DNA from: RDYZ01 sp964518905
GTDB lineage: Bacteria; Cyanobacteriota; Cyanobacteriia; Cyanobacteriales; Geitlerinemataceae
Length of the DNA stretch: 64,000 bases
Reading direction: 5' to 3'
NCBI GenBank assembly: GCA_964518905.1
Contig: CAZFJL010000016.1
Coordinates: 16,868 to 80,867 of the forward strand
The position numbers and the translations under genes are program-made. Of this stretch, positions 1-9,119 are shown in pieces. A model generated the notes under the pieces. The model was given only the letters and a program-made list of their open reading frames with translations. It had not been told where the DNA came from and ran no database searches. Position 1 is the first letter of the stretch, and every line of letters starts with the position of its first letter.

Positions 1-1
1 C

Positions 2-238
2 GTGTATTACTTTAATCGTGAACCCAAGCCGTTTCAGGGCGGCAATCTCCGCATGTATGAAACGAATTACGTCAATGGCTGGGTTGCGAAACCCGAATAT
101 CAAGACATTGAGCCGATGAATAATCGGATTGTGCTGTTCGATAGTCGCTGTATGCATGAGGTGTTGCCCGTCAAAAGCGATTCGGAAGCGTTTGAAGATA
201 GCCGTTTTACCCTGAATGGTTGGTTGCGACGTCCCTAA
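2..238 (+). CDS. 2-oxoglutarate/Fe(II)-dependent oxygenase, C-terminal part (5' truncated by window edge)
   Basis: The reading frame is open from the first bases of the window and ends with TAA, so only the C-terminal 78 or so residues are present. The fragment has the tail of a prolyl-4-hydroxylase-like (P4Hc) double-stranded beta helix: a YYFN strand, a GGNLR turn, a second iron-ligand His in the MHEVLPV segment, and the Arg of RFTLNGWLRR that would bind the 2-oxoglutarate carboxylate. The first metal ligands (HxD) must lie outside the window. The substrate cannot be told; homologues hydroxylate proteins or small molecules. The GTG at the edge is internal, not a start. Confidence 0.8.
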   Translation: MYYFNREPKPFQGGNLRMYETNYVNGWVAKPEYQDIEPMNNRIVLFDSRCMHEVLPVKSDSEAFEDSRFTLNGWLRRP

Positions 239-386
239 ACGAAATGAAGCAACGCGGCGCGAAAGACGATCGCGACATCAGTATCCGCGAGATCGAAAAT
301 CGACGACTGAGCGATCGCGGTTAGACTAGATCAGCTTCTTATTGCAGCAAAACGCCCCTGTCGATCGAACGTAATACCATCATCAT

Positions 387-614
387 ATGCAGAAACGCAC
401 TCCCCTCGAAACGGCTCAACTCATGAGCCGCGCCGAAGAACTGATCTCCGCCGCGTCGAATCGCTACCGCATCACCGTGCAGGTGGCCAACCGTGCCAAA
501 CGTCGCCGGTATGAAGACTTTGAAAATCTCGAAGAATCGACGATGAAGCCCGTCATGCGGGCGATCGTCGAAATGTCCGACGAACTTACCCAGCCGGAAA
601 TCATCGGCGACTAG
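387..614 (+). CDS. rpoZ: RNA polymerase omega subunit
   Basis: A 75-residue protein matching cyanobacterial RpoZ almost throughout: the AEELISAASNRYRITVQVAN core, a basic RAKRRRYEDF segment and the C-terminal MSDELTQPEIIGD. Omega binds the C-terminal tail of beta-prime, helps RNA polymerase assemble, and in cyanobacteria aids sigma factor recruitment. The length is normal for the cyanobacterial form. It starts at ATG, stands alone on its strand, and is followed by an 11-bp tandem repeat and a hairpin terminator. Confidence 0.95.
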   Translation: MQKRTPLETAQLMSRAEELISAASNRYRITVQVANRAKRRRYEDFENLEESTMKPVMRAIVEMSDELTQPEIIGD

Positions 615-685
615 ACGGATCACTGGGCGGGCAAAGGTTAAGAACAACAAGAACGATCGTGGACTGAGTCCATTGAGCGATTAGT

Positions 686-729
686 TCGCAATTCGTTCAC
701 AATTCGTTCGCAATCCGTTCACAATTTTT
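686..729. repeat. Four tandem copies of an 11-bp unit
   Basis: Downstream of rpoZ the units TCGCAATTCGT, TCACAATTCGT, TCGCAATCCGT and TCACAATTTTT follow without gaps. The 11-bp period is about one helical turn. There is no coding potential here. It could be slippage, or binding sites for a protein that would occupy one face of the DNA. Confidence 0.75.
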
Positions 730-759
730 GCCCCATCCTGATCTTGTTACTTCCGTACG

Positions 760-792
760 AGAGGCGTTTCTGAGAACGCCTCTGCCTATTTT
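760..792 (+). terminator. Hairpin terminator downstream of rpoZ
   Basis: A 9-bp stem (AGAGGCGTT with AACGCCTCT) with a 6-nt loop is followed after a few bases by TTTT. It lies between rpoZ and the next plus-strand gene and fits an intrinsic terminator with a short, imperfect U tract. Confidence 0.6.
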
Positions 793-842
793 AATTGTCT
801 TTAAGTTCAGTTCGCAGTCCTCGTTTTCCCAGGCATTCGCCC

Positions 843-1601
843 ATGTCCCGCTGGCTCAATCGCGTTATTACCTTCACTTGCACAATGGCGATCGTGACGC
901 TACTCAGCGCCTTGATGCGATCCAATGCTGCACCGACGATCGCTCTAGACTCAGCGGTTAACCTCAACCAACCCCAAGCCGATCGGATCGCGCAACTCAT
1001 GATGCCGAACCGGCTGCAAATGCGCTATCGCACCAACGACATGTGGCAACTGGTGTACGAAGCCATGCCAGACCTGCCGCTCGAAAATCAGTACACCAAC
1101 ATTAATACCGGCGAAATCGACGACGACTATACACTGATGCGTCGCCTGATTCGCTACCACGTCTATGTCCAAAATCGTCCGCCTCTGTTTCGCCTAGATT
1201 GGAAATTAACCCTCGCGGATTACCTCACGGTGAGCGATCCCAACACGGGGCAAACCGTCAGTGCCAACGAGCGCATCAACTACAGCACCTATCCCGGTAA
1301 CGATGTGCTGACCGGGTCGCCGGTCGATGCTGGCGGTGATGCATCTCAGCCCTTGTCAGTGCTCGATGGCGATCGCGCCGCGATCGCCAGCCTTACACCG
1401 GAACAGCGCGATCGACTCGTGGACGTCCTCACGCTGATCTTCAATCCGACCTATGCCGATGCCGTTGCCGCCCACGCCGCCACTGAAGCCGCCCAAAACC
1501 GTGCCGCCGATCCTGCATTGAACCCCAATAGCGGACGAGATCTGCCTCGCGCTCCTCAAGCGGGCGACGCGAACCTACTCATTCCCGGAAGTTCTCGCTA
1601 G
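843..1601 (+). CDS. Secreted or membrane-anchored protein of unknown function
   Basis: I do not recognise a family. From ATG 843 the product has 252 residues. It opens with a basic stretch and a hydrophobic segment (residues about 5-24) ending near SNAAP, which resembles a Sec signal peptide or an N-terminal anchor. The middle contains DMWQLVYEAMPDLPLENQY and RLIRYHVYVQNRPPLFRLDWKLTLADYL. The C-terminal third is Ala/Pro-rich and probably disordered. A TTG at 795 could extend it, but that would put 16 extra residues before the hydrophobic segment, so the ATG is preferred. Probably a periplasmic or cell-envelope protein. Confidence 0.65.
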   Translation: MSRWLNRVITFTCTMAIVTLLSALMRSNAAPTIALDSAVNLNQPQADRIAQLMMPNRLQMRYRTNDMWQLVYEAMPDLPLENQYTNINTGEIDDDYTLMRRLIRYHVYVQNRPPLFRLDWKLTLADYLTVSDPNTGQTVSANERINYSTYPGNDVLTGSPVDAGGDASQPLSVLDGDRAAIASLTPEQRDRLVDVLTLIFNPTYADAVAAHAATEAAQNRAADPALNPNSGRDLPRAPQAGDANLLIPGSSR

Positions 1602-1712
1602 GCTAGATTAGAGTTCTACTGCCGTTTGAGGTGATGGAATCCATCGGCAGTGAATTGTTTGTGCTGATTTCGCTTTCGTATTCATTTCTTACCGAATGTT
1701 GTTTAAAAACCC

Positions 1713-3533
1713 GTGACCACACTTCGCGATCGCTACTTCGCCACGATTGACACCCTCGTCGAAATGACCCTCGCCGGTCGTGTGCGATCAAAAGAGCAAA
1801 TTTATCGGCGCTTGGAACGCGATCTTGAGGCGGGTACGGGTGAAGTTTTTGAAGCGTGCTTGAGCGAACGTACGGCAGAGTTTGGGGCTGAATCTGGAAC
1901 CAAAGCGGCGCGTAAAGTTCGGGCGACGACCACGATCGCCAGTGAGTTCGATCGTTGGCAACAGGAGAATCGCGACAGTGGCGAGATCCAACGAGCCATC
2001 GCGGCGCTACGTCAGGCCGAACCCGGCGATCGTCTGGTCACACTCATGCGATCGATCGATCCCAATCGGGAACATGCTTGGAATGTGCCTCAAATCGAAC
2101 AGTTCGCCCAACAGCTCACGAATGAACTCTCCGCCAGCGCTGACAACCCCCAGCAGCTCATCCAACTTGGCGCAGGGTTAATCGACGGCCTGAAATCCTA
2201 TCGTGAACTTGAAAGCGTCATCGTCAGTTGGATTTACGATCGCGCGACCAAAAATATCGGGTTTGATGAGGCGAAACCCCGCGTTAGCCCTTGGGCGACC
2301 TGGGCCAAGCAAAGCTCTAGCCAGATCCTCACCGAACTATTCCAAACGATTGATTACGGGGAGTCCGTGCTGGACTTAATCGCGCAGTGTCGTGATCTCG
2401 ATGATCGCACCTGGGTTGAGCTGGCGATCGTGCTTCAGGGACTCCAGCGCGGCCTCGTCGCCTGGTTCGATAAGCAGCCCTACAGCCTCGATATGGGAAA
2501 ACAGGTTGCCAGTAGCGCCTTTCTCGTCTTTGGAGCCCTCTGGGGACAAATCGCCGAGGGCTTCGCGCGATCGAGCCGTATCGACCTCGCCGATGCCAGC
2601 TTTGCCATCTCGCTACAAATCTTGCGATCCTTTGCTCGCCGCGACACCTTTCCGCTCTACGGCGGTGTCTTCGCCTCCTTTGGTGGGGACTATCTGAGCG
2701 ACACCCTGGACTATCTCGAACAGCCCCTTAAGCGTGTTCCTGGAACCCAGGAAAAAGCGCGAATCTTAACCCTGCTGGGCTATTCCCAAACTGCGATCAG
2801 CGATTACGATCGCGCCACCGAATTCCACACCGAAGCCCTCGAAACCGCCCGCACAGCCGCCGATCGTCCCTGCGAAGTCGCCAACCTCAACCACCTCAGC
2901 CGCCTCAGCGCCACTCAGCGCCACTACCAAGACGCGATCGATCACGGCCAACGCGCCCTAATCACCGCCCGACAAACCGGCGATCGCCTCGGGGAAGCCA
3001 ACGCCCTCGTCAACCTGGGCTACAGCCAGGTGTTACGTCAACAGCAAACCGAGCGACCCGACACCGACATTTATGAACAGGCGATCGCCTACCTGCATGA
3101 CGGCCTCGATCGCGCCGAAAAACTCAACGATCGCCAAAGTCTCGCCCTCGGTTGCTACAGCTTGGGCGTCGCTTTCGTCACCGTCGCCCAACCACGCCGC
3201 GCCATCACCGCACTCACCCGTGGTCTGGCCTTTGCCCACGAATCCGGCGATCTCTATCTCCAGGGCAAACATCTACTCTTCCTCGCCGAAGCCCACTACG
3301 CCCTCGACGACTTCAGCACCGCGATCGCCACCGCCAGCGTCGCCGCCTTTTCCCTAGAGCGCATCGACGCGCGGGAATGGCGACAGGCAGCGGGTCTACT
3401 CTCCGCCCTGCGTGGTCGTCTAGGTATCGATGAATTTACGGCCATGCTTCAGCACCGTCGTGGGCAAATCGTCCCCGCCATTGGCGTCGAAGGCTACGAA
3501 TCTATTAATGAACTGATCGATCGCGCTTGCTAA
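1713..3533 (+). CDS. TPR-repeat protein, cyanobacterial, function unknown
   Basis: A 606-residue soluble protein starting at GTG. The N-terminal half (MTTLRDRYFATIDTLVEMTLAGRVRSK onward) is an alpha-helical domain without motifs I can name. Residues about 345-560 form a TPR superhelix with repeats such as ARILTLLGYSQTAISDYDRA, CEVANLNHLSRLS and GEANALVNLGYSQ. The repeats resemble TPR_12-type scaffolds that bind protein partners. There is no signal peptide, so it is probably cytoplasmic. The spacing to the downstream CBS-domain gene is short and they may be co-transcribed. Confidence 0.7.
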   Translation: MTTLRDRYFATIDTLVEMTLAGRVRSKEQIYRRLERDLEAGTGEVFEACLSERTAEFGAESGTKAARKVRATTTIASEFDRWQQENRDSGEIQRAIAALRQAEPGDRLVTLMRSIDPNREHAWNVPQIEQFAQQLTNELSASADNPQQLIQLGAGLIDGLKSYRELESVIVSWIYDRATKNIGFDEAKPRVSPWATWAKQSSSQILTELFQTIDYGESVLDLIAQCRDLDDRTWVELAIVLQGLQRGLVAWFDKQPYSLDMGKQVASSAFLVFGALWGQIAEGFARSSRIDLADASFAISLQILRSFARRDTFPLYGGVFASFGGDYLSDTLDYLEQPLKRVPGTQEKARILTLLGYSQTAISDYDRATEFHTEALETARTAADRPCEVANLNHLSRLSATQRHYQDAIDHGQRALITARQTGDRLGEANALVNLGYSQVLRQQQTERPDTDIYEQAIAYLHDGLDRAEKLNDRQSLALGCYSLGVAFVTVAQPRRAITALTRGLAFAHESGDLYLQGKHLLFLAEAHYALDDFSTAIATASVAAFSLERIDAREWRQAAGLLSALRGRLGIDEFTAMLQHRRGQIVPAIGVEGYESINELIDRAC

Positions 3534-3607
3534 CCACCGCGATTCATCGTGATTTAACATCTGTCTCTCATCACCGATCATCACCGACTGAACGTCCTCC
3601 TACCCCG

Positions 3608-4699
3608 ATGAACCTAATTGCCGCCGCCGAAGTCGCGCCGCTACTCGGTAGCATTTGGCTAGATATCGCAACCTTAGCCCTGATGCTGATCCTGTCGGGC
3701 TTCTTCGCCGGATCAGAAACGGCCTTGACTGCCCTAGACAACATCAAGCTGCGATCACTAATTGACGAGAGCAAAGTTAGAAATCCCATTTTTGAGCTAC
3801 TGCTCGTCAACCGCGCCCGTTTTATCATCACTCTCCTGGTCGGCAACACCCTCGTAAACAACTTTTCCGCCATTATCACCAGCAATCTGTTCTCCCTCTG
3901 GCTGGGCAATCGGGGTATCGGGATCGCCACCGCCGTCGTCACTTTCCTCGTCCTAACCTTCGGCGAGATTGTGCCAAAGTCCGTCGCGATCAATCACATC
4001 ATGCCGATCTTTCGCGCAGTGATTCGCCCGATTTATTGGCTTTCTAGTTTACTAGAGCTCCTCGGGATCATTCGGCTATTTGAATTTTTGACGCACTTCG
4101 CATTACGTCAGGTGCGTACCCAAGCCGCTCAGGGCGAGTCAGTGCGGGATCTTCAAACGATGATTCAGCTCCTCGGCGGCAAGGGCAAGCTCGATATGCG
4201 CAAGCATAAGATGCTTAATAAAGCGCTGATGCTCGATCGGCTCAGTGCCAAAGATGTTGTCAAACCTCGCGTTGAGATGCGGACGATCGCCCATGACGCC
4301 ACCCTGCAACAGCTCGTGGATCTTTCCTTAGCCACAGGCTATTCCCGCGTCCCCGTCCAGGAAGAATCGAAAGATCGGATCGTCGGGATTGTCCATCTCA
4401 AACGCGCCCTGCGACGGCTACACGGCCAGCCAGAGGCGCAAACGGAGCTGGTTAGTCAAGTCATGTCCGCCCCGGTCTACGTGCCCGAAACCAAGCGCAT
4501 TGCTGACCTACTGACGGAAATGATGCAGCGGCGTTTGCACATGGCGATCGTCGTCGATGAATATGGCGGCACAGTCGGTCTCGTGACGCTCGAAGATATC
4601 CTCGAAGAGCTCGTCGGCGAAATTTACGACGAGAGCGATCCGATCGGGCGTCACGTCAGCGGTGAAACACCTTTTCTCAAAGAGACACAGCGTACTTAG
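3608..4699 (+). CDS. DUF21/CNNM-type transmembrane protein with CBS pair (hemolysin/TlyC family)
   Basis: A 363-residue inner-membrane protein. An N-terminal DUF21/CNNM transmembrane domain (ATLALMLILSGFFAGSETALTAL and two or three more hydrophobic segments to about residue 150) is followed by two CBS motifs (about 210-330) with the hallmark VVDEYGGTVGLVTLEDILEELVGEI. Members of this family are linked to magnesium/cobalt efflux or homeostasis. The usual C-terminal CorC/HlyC domain is absent; the protein stops about 20 residues after the second CBS motif, as some cyanobacterial members do. ATG 3608 is chosen because the frame upstream runs into the preceding gene and lacks family character. 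Confidence 0.85.
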   Translation: MNLIAAAEVAPLLGSIWLDIATLALMLILSGFFAGSETALTALDNIKLRSLIDESKVRNPIFELLLVNRARFIITLLVGNTLVNNFSAIITSNLFSLWLGNRGIGIATAVVTFLVLTFGEIVPKSVAINHIMPIFRAVIRPIYWLSSLLELLGIIRLFEFLTHFALRQVRTQAAQGESVRDLQTMIQLLGGKGKLDMRKHKMLNKALMLDRLSAKDVVKPRVEMRTIAHDATLQQLVDLSLATGYSRVPVQEESKDRIVGIVHLKRALRRLHGQPEAQTELVSQVMSAPVYVPETKRIADLLTEMMQRRLHMAIVVDEYGGTVGLVTLEDILEELVGEIYDESDPIGRHVSGETPFLKETQRT

Positions 4700-5094
4700 T
4701 CCTTAAACATTTCGTTATAGCCAGTTCAAGAAAGAACAGAATAGGCTGACCTAGATCGTGTTGACCCAACGATCGCACTTCGACTCCGCTCAGTGCTCAG
4801 TGCTCATGTGTCGCTAATTGTTGAACCGGCCATAGCCCCAACGTTCTATTCATACGCCTAGCCACACAAAACGCTCGTCTCTCTTGCCTACCGCAGCGCT
4901 CCTAGGAGGGGCTAAACACCCCGTACTCCAAACGTCTCACCCCGTGCAAACCACAGGGAAGACGACTGTCATACGAAGGATATCCTAGTTAAACTGCTGA
5001 TGGCTGTAGAGCCGAGCGTCTCAAGTGAGTATCTAAAAACGGTTTAAGTTCTCAGACTATTTTGAAAATCAGGAGTGAGTCTCCGTTATCCTAG
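4700..5094. other. Gene-free spacer of about 395 bp
   Basis: No coding frame is convincing here. It lies between the convergent DUF21 gene and trxA. It holds one copy of a short dispersed motif (CACTTCGACTCCGCTCAGTG, about 4776) and a small GGGGCTAAACACCCC hairpin (about 4912). No T tract follows the hairpin, so I do not call it a terminator. Confidence 0.6.
4776..4797. repeat. Short dispersed motif CACTTCGACTCCGCTCAGTG(CT), copy 1
   Basis: A 22-bp sequence also found intact at 22053-22074, and in a related form (ACTTCGACCAGCTCAGTGCA) as an insertion within another repeat near 56480. It has short inverted ends (CACT...AGTG). It looks like a miniature dispersed palindrome. Confidence 0.6.
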
Positions 5095-5436
5095 CTAGCT
5101 AGCCGGTGCATCGCCGATATACTTCTCAAGCGTGTTCGCTAGCGTTGCCTTCGGTACAGCACCGACAACCATATCCACACGTTGGCCATCTTTAAAGACC
5201 ATCAGCGTGGGAATGCTGCGAATACCGTACTGACTCGCAATGTTAGGGTTCTCATCGGTATTGAGCTTGACAACCTTGACTTGACCAACGTACTGACCGG
5301 CAATTTCTTCAACAACGGGGCCGACCATCCGGCAAGGGCCACACCAAGGAGCCCAAAAATCAACGAGTACCGGAAGGTCTGAGTCCAGTACTTCTTGCTT
5401 AAACGTGCTGTCGGAAACTTCTGCTGTTGCTGACAT
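5095..5436 (-). CDS. trxA: Thioredoxin (m-type)
   Basis: A 113-residue thioredoxin with the WCGPC active site at residues 31-35, the preceding VLVDFWAP strand, cis-proline context IRSIPTLMVFKDGQ, and the KANTDENP-like loop KLNTDENPNIASQYGI. Reduced by ferredoxin-thioredoxin reductase or NADPH-thioredoxin reductase, it passes electrons to Calvin-cycle enzymes, peroxiredoxins and others. Normal length, and the whole fold is present. It has its own upstream spacer of about 140 bp beyond the psbO terminator, so it is probably transcribed separately. Confidence 0.97.
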   Translation of the reverse strand: MSATAEVSDSTFKQEVLDSDLPVLVDFWAPWCGPCRMVGPVVEEIAGQYVGQVKVVKLNTDENPNIASQYGIRSIPTLMVFKDGQRVDMVVGAVPKATLANTLEKYIGDAPAS

Positions 5437-5574
5437 GTGCTTGAAATCCCTAATAAAACGAGCGTTCTATCCGCTTTTAGTACAGATTCTAACATAGGCA
5501 ACTTGCGGCCTTCTGCGATCGCCATCTATACATTTCGTATTGCCTCGCCTTGCCGCGATCGGGCTGAATCAAGA

Positions 5575-5617
5575 CAAAAAAGGAAGCGACAACCACGCCA
5601 TGATGATTGTCGCTTCC
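5575..5617 (-). terminator. Intrinsic terminator of psbO
   Basis: An 11-bp stem (GGAAGCGACAA paired with TTGTCGCTTCC) with a 14-nt loop is followed, on the minus strand, by seven T residues. It sits about 120 bp downstream of the psbO stop codon and separates psbO from trxA. Confidence 0.85.
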
Positions 5618-5735
5618 TTAGCATCAACTACGGTCAGTGTGGCTCAACACGCCACGGGCGTGGGAGTCACGCACGAAAGCGACGAGGTAATTCGTTGATT
5701 TCATCAGCAAAGACCTCAGCGCCAACCGCGTGAAC

Positions 5736-6566
5736 TTAGCTCGCAGCTTCGATGCGACCGTAGAACACACCACGCAGCTTCACTTCTTCGGGGTCCTGAG
5801 CACCCAGATCGGTGTCAGACGGCTGAAGTGCTTCAAACACGCCAGCAACTTCTCCGGTTTCGCTGTTGACCTGCGAGATTTGCAGCTCCATTTCACCCGA
5901 CAGAACGTCAGTGCGCTTCACGTTTTCACGAATAATTTCATCGTTATCCGTTGCCGGTAGAGCCACCGCGTTGTCATAACCAGTCGCTTCACCGCGACCC
6001 TTGGGATCAAGGAACGTTGCACCACGGTAGGACGGGACGCGATAGGAACCGCGCAGGTCTGTCGAGGTGTTGATGTTGGTTTGACCCGGCGGGGTGGTCG
6101 CTTCGAGGTCTTTAATCGTGAACAGCATCGGAACCTGTTCACCACCTGGAAGCTGGACGGTAATCGCCTGGAAGTCGATGCCGAATTTTTCCTTAAAGGT
6201 AACGACGCCTGCATCGTTGATACCCAGATCGCCGGTGATTTGCTCCAGCGAGGAGGTATAGCGCGTGAGAGCACGGCCACCGATAAACTCAGCTTTTTGG
6301 CGCTTATTGACGGGCTCTTCTTTGACGAAGTAGCTGGTCGGCTGTAGGCAAAGATCGGTCAGGATGTAAGGCGACCCCGGAGCGAGATCAAACGTGCCGC
6401 GAGCTGTCTCGGGCAGACGGGGGCAGCTATTGGCTAGACCCGTGTTAACAATTTGTTTGTAGGTGAAGGGTTGGTCGCTCAGTAGACTAATTTCTTCGCC
6501 GCCGCAGGCTGTCAAGACACTGAGGCATATTGCAGCAAGTGCCGCTACTAATGCGCGATATCTCAT
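5736..6566 (-). CDS. psbO: Photosystem II manganese-stabilizing protein PsbO
   Basis: A 276-residue precursor of the extrinsic 33-kDa subunit that stabilises the Mn4CaO5 cluster on the lumenal face of photosystem II. The N-terminus is a signal peptide ending in SVLTACGGEE, which resembles a lipobox. The mature beta-barrel protein keeps the two conserved cysteines (C48 in NSCPRL, C73 in TDLCLQP) that form the family disulfide, the LTYDEI-equivalent FTYKQIVNTGLAN segment, and the C-terminal EEVKLRGVFYGRIE. Length is typical. It is monocistronic, with a 420-bp upstream spacer and its own terminator. Confidence 0.97.
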   Translation of the reverse strand: MRYRALVAALAAICLSVLTACGGEEISLLSDQPFTYKQIVNTGLANSCPRLPETARGTFDLAPGSPYILTDLCLQPTSYFVKEEPVNKRQKAEFIGGRALTRYTSSLEQITGDLGINDAGVVTFKEKFGIDFQAITVQLPGGEQVPMLFTIKDLEATTPPGQTNINTSTDLRGSYRVPSYRGATFLDPKGRGEATGYDNAVALPATDNDEIIRENVKRTDVLSGEMELQISQVNSETGEVAGVFEALQPSDTDLGAQDPEEVKLRGVFYGRIEAAS

Positions 6567-6987
6567 GGTTATTCTTTTTACGATTCTGTATAAATCCAGT
6601 TATGCGCTGCTTTATAAAAAATGCTCGAAGGCGCAAGCTTTGGTTGTCTATGGCCGTTTGAGGCGGCGGACGTACCGAATTGAGAATACCAGGACGTGCG
6701 ACCCTCGATCGACGCTAATCGCCTTGAAATCCGTTAAGTTTTGCGAACATCCGGCTCCCAAACGTCTCAAAAACATTCCGACAACACCCCGAACAAAATT
6801 TGGATTGGACAGGGTCTCCCTGAGCTTGAGGTATCCGCCGTTAATACGTCAAAAATGTGCTGGTTATCAGTGAGATTACGTTCTTGATGAACAAAAGCGA
6901 TCGCGGTGTCGGATAATAGCCCCTAGCAGATTTGTTCTGCGGCTCTGTTTCCGGACTTCTTTAAATTTTGACCTTAGGCGATCGACG
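6567..6987. other. Divergent intergenic region between psbO and ccaA
   Basis: A 421-bp spacer that must hold the promoters of both psbO (leftward) and ccaA (rightward). I see no convincing consensus boxes or RNA gene. It is more AT-rich near psbO. The small overlapping open frames look like chance. Confidence 0.5.
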
Positions 6988-7737
6988 GTGAAGAAACTAA
7001 TTCGTGGGCTAGATAAATTCAAGCAGAGCTATGTTGCGACGCATTACGATTTGCTCGAACAGCTTTCTCACGGGCAAAAGCCCCGTGTGCTCTTTATCTG
7101 TTGCTCCGATTCGCGCGTTGATCCCACGCTCATCACCCAAACCGAAGTCGGCGAGCTGTTCGTGATTCGGAATGCGGGCAATATCATCCCCCCTTACGGT
7201 GCGGCCAATGGCGGCGAGGGCGGTACGCTGGAGTATGCGCTCCAGGCGCTTGACATCCGCCAGGTGATCGTCTGCGGCCATTCTCACTGTGGCGCGATGA
7301 AGGGGCTGCTCAAGCTCAATAAGCTCCAAGCCGATATGCCGCTGGTCTATGACTGGCTCAAGCACGCAGAATCCACCCGCCGTCTGGTGCGCGATACCTA
7401 TCCCCACTGTCAGGGCGATGAGCTAGTCGAGACGCTGGTGGCGGAAAATGTGCTGGTGCAAATCGACAATCTGAAGACGTATCCGGTGGTACGATCGCGG
7501 CTGCACCAAGGCAAGCTCAAAATCTACGGCTGGATTTATAACATCGAAAATGGCGAAGTTTTGGCCTACGACGAGGCGACGCATTCTTACATCAAGCCGG
7601 ACTATCGGTCTATCGCAGAGAGCGTTTTAGAAGATCGTGAACCCGTCGAGGGCTGCCCGATTCCCCAGGCAATATCTCAGACGTCGGGCATACAAGATTG
7701 GTATGGTGAAGCAGATACCTTCTCTGTCAGCGGTTAA
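6988..7737 (+). CDS. ccaA: Carboxysomal beta-carbonic anhydrase
   Basis: A 249-residue enzyme interconverting bicarbonate and CO2, which supplies Rubisco inside the carboxysome. Zinc ligands are visible: C39 and D41 in CSDSR, H98 and C101 in GHSHCG. The sequence follows the cyanobacterial CcaA/IcfA type closely (VIRNAGNIIPPYGAANGGEG, MPLVYDWLKHAESTRRLV, ENLKTYP-like DNLKTYPVVRSRL), including the C-terminal region beyond the catalytic core used for shell/CcmM contact in homologues. That tail is shorter than in Synechococcus IcfA (about 272 residues). It starts at GTG 6988. The gene is 5 bp from lptC, and ccmO lies 2.2 kb downstream. Confidence 0.93.
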   Translation: MKKLIRGLDKFKQSYVATHYDLLEQLSHGQKPRVLFICCSDSRVDPTLITQTEVGELFVIRNAGNIIPPYGAANGGEGGTLEYALQALDIRQVIVCGHSHCGAMKGLLKLNKLQADMPLVYDWLKHAESTRRLVRDTYPHCQGDELVETLVAENVLVQIDNLKTYPVVRSRLHQGKLKIYGWIYNIENGEVLAYDEATHSYIKPDYRSIAESVLEDREPVEGCPIPQAISQTSGIQDWYGEADTFSVSG

Positions 7738-7742
7738 CACCA

Positions 7743-8912
7743 GTGGTTAGTAACGAGCGGTTAATCCGATCCTCGATCGGCTGGATCAGTCTTTTTGGTC
7801 TGCTTTTTTCGCTGTCCAGTTGTAGCCGCCGCCCCGAGGAAGCACCGAGCGATCGCCAAGCTAAGTCCGCTCGCAATTTTGATCCGGCGCTCACGTTTAA
7901 CGACGTCACGTTGGAGCAAATCGATCGAGATGGCAAAAAACGCTGGTCGCTGGTTGCCCAGCGTGTGACCTACAGCAAAGACCGAAAAGTTGCGAAGGCC
8001 TCGAATCTTACGGGAAAACTGTACAACGATGGGGAGTATGCCTATGACGCGAAAGCGAGTGAGGGCGTTTTATCGCAAAATGGCGATCGCATCGTATTGA
8101 CGGGCGAAATTGAAGTCGTTGATCGCAAGGATGGGACGGTCTTTTCGGCGGATGAGGTGGAATGGTTGCCCGATGATGATCGCATGATCTTTAAGGACAA
8201 TGTTAGCGCTGTGCATGAGGATGGCAGTCTCGCCGCTCAGGCGGGTGAACTGTTGGAAGCCGATCGCGTGCTGAATCTGAGTGATGAGGTTTTAATCGAG
8301 ACAAAAGATCCACGCATGACCCTCAGCGCCGATCGCGGCACGTGGCAGATGGACGAGGAAATGATCTTGGCGGATGGCAATCTGATTGTTGAGCGCTACG
8401 AGGGTGAAGGAGAGGCGGCCACGGTGGTCGATCGCGGTAGTGCAACGAAGGGTAGCCTAGATCTCGGGGTCAAGCTTATTACCCTCGAAGGCAAAGCCCA
8501 GCTTGTCTTTAGCGATCCGCCCGTGAGTCTGGGCAGCGATCGTTTGCTATGGGATTTGCCCGGTCAGGTGCTCTCGTCGGAAGTGCCGCTGACGATTATT
8601 AATCGTGAGAATCAAGTCGCACTTTTGGGGCAGCGCGGCAAGTTTAATATTGCGGATGAAGTGCTGGAGCTGACCGGTGGGATTGAGGCGCTAGCGAGTG
8701 CGAATCAATCGCGTATGACGGCGGATAATCTGACCTGGTTTGTGGCGACGCAGACATTTAATGCTGTGGGGAACGTGGTTTATCGTCAAACGGAGCCGCA
8801 ATTTGTGCTGTATGGCCCCCAGGCTGAGGGCAAGCTAGAGGACGAAACCTTTGTGGTGACGGGGGGAGATGTGGTCACGGAAATTACTCCAGATGGTGAT
8901 TTTGGGTTTTAG
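7743..8912 (+). CDS. lptC: LPS export periplasmic protein LptC
   Basis: A 389-residue protein beginning at GTG. It has an N-terminal lipoprotein-like signal (SLFGLLFSLSSCSRRPEE) followed by a long beta-jellyroll made of LptC/OstA-type strands (GKKRWSLVAQRVTYSKDRKVAKASNL, VFSADEVEWLPDDDRMIF). LptC takes lipopolysaccharide from LptB2FG and hands it to the periplasmic bridge. The cyanobacterial form is much longer than the roughly 190-residue E. coli protein, as seen here. Only 5 bp separate it from ccaA, suggesting co-transcription although the functions are unrelated. Confidence 0.88.
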   Translation: MVSNERLIRSSIGWISLFGLLFSLSSCSRRPEEAPSDRQAKSARNFDPALTFNDVTLEQIDRDGKKRWSLVAQRVTYSKDRKVAKASNLTGKLYNDGEYAYDAKASEGVLSQNGDRIVLTGEIEVVDRKDGTVFSADEVEWLPDDDRMIFKDNVSAVHEDGSLAAQAGELLEADRVLNLSDEVLIETKDPRMTLSADRGTWQMDEEMILADGNLIVERYEGEGEAATVVDRGSATKGSLDLGVKLITLEGKAQLVFSDPPVSLGSDRLLWDLPGQVLSSEVPLTIINRENQVALLGQRGKFNIADEVLELTGGIEALASANQSRMTADNLTWFVATQTFNAVGNVVYRQTEPQFVLYGPQAEGKLEDETFVVTGGDVVTEITPDGDFGF

Positions 8913-9119
8913 GTTTGAGTACGATCGTCGTTGGGGTCGGCTTAATCAAGCTCAATTCGGTGAATTTGCATCGATGGGATCACGAGAAACCGCGATCGAT
9001 CTTAAAAAATCGCAAAGTTAAGCGACGATTTCGGGAACTCCCGGCTACGGTTAGGAAATTGATGCGCCACTATAGACGTAGCGATCGCCCCTCAGAATTC
9101 CTTCAACATCCCAAAACCT

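Noticed and set aside
4905..4930. Hairpin GGGGCTAAACACCCC as a terminator
   Set aside because: No T tract follows on either strand and it is far from both flanking stop codons.
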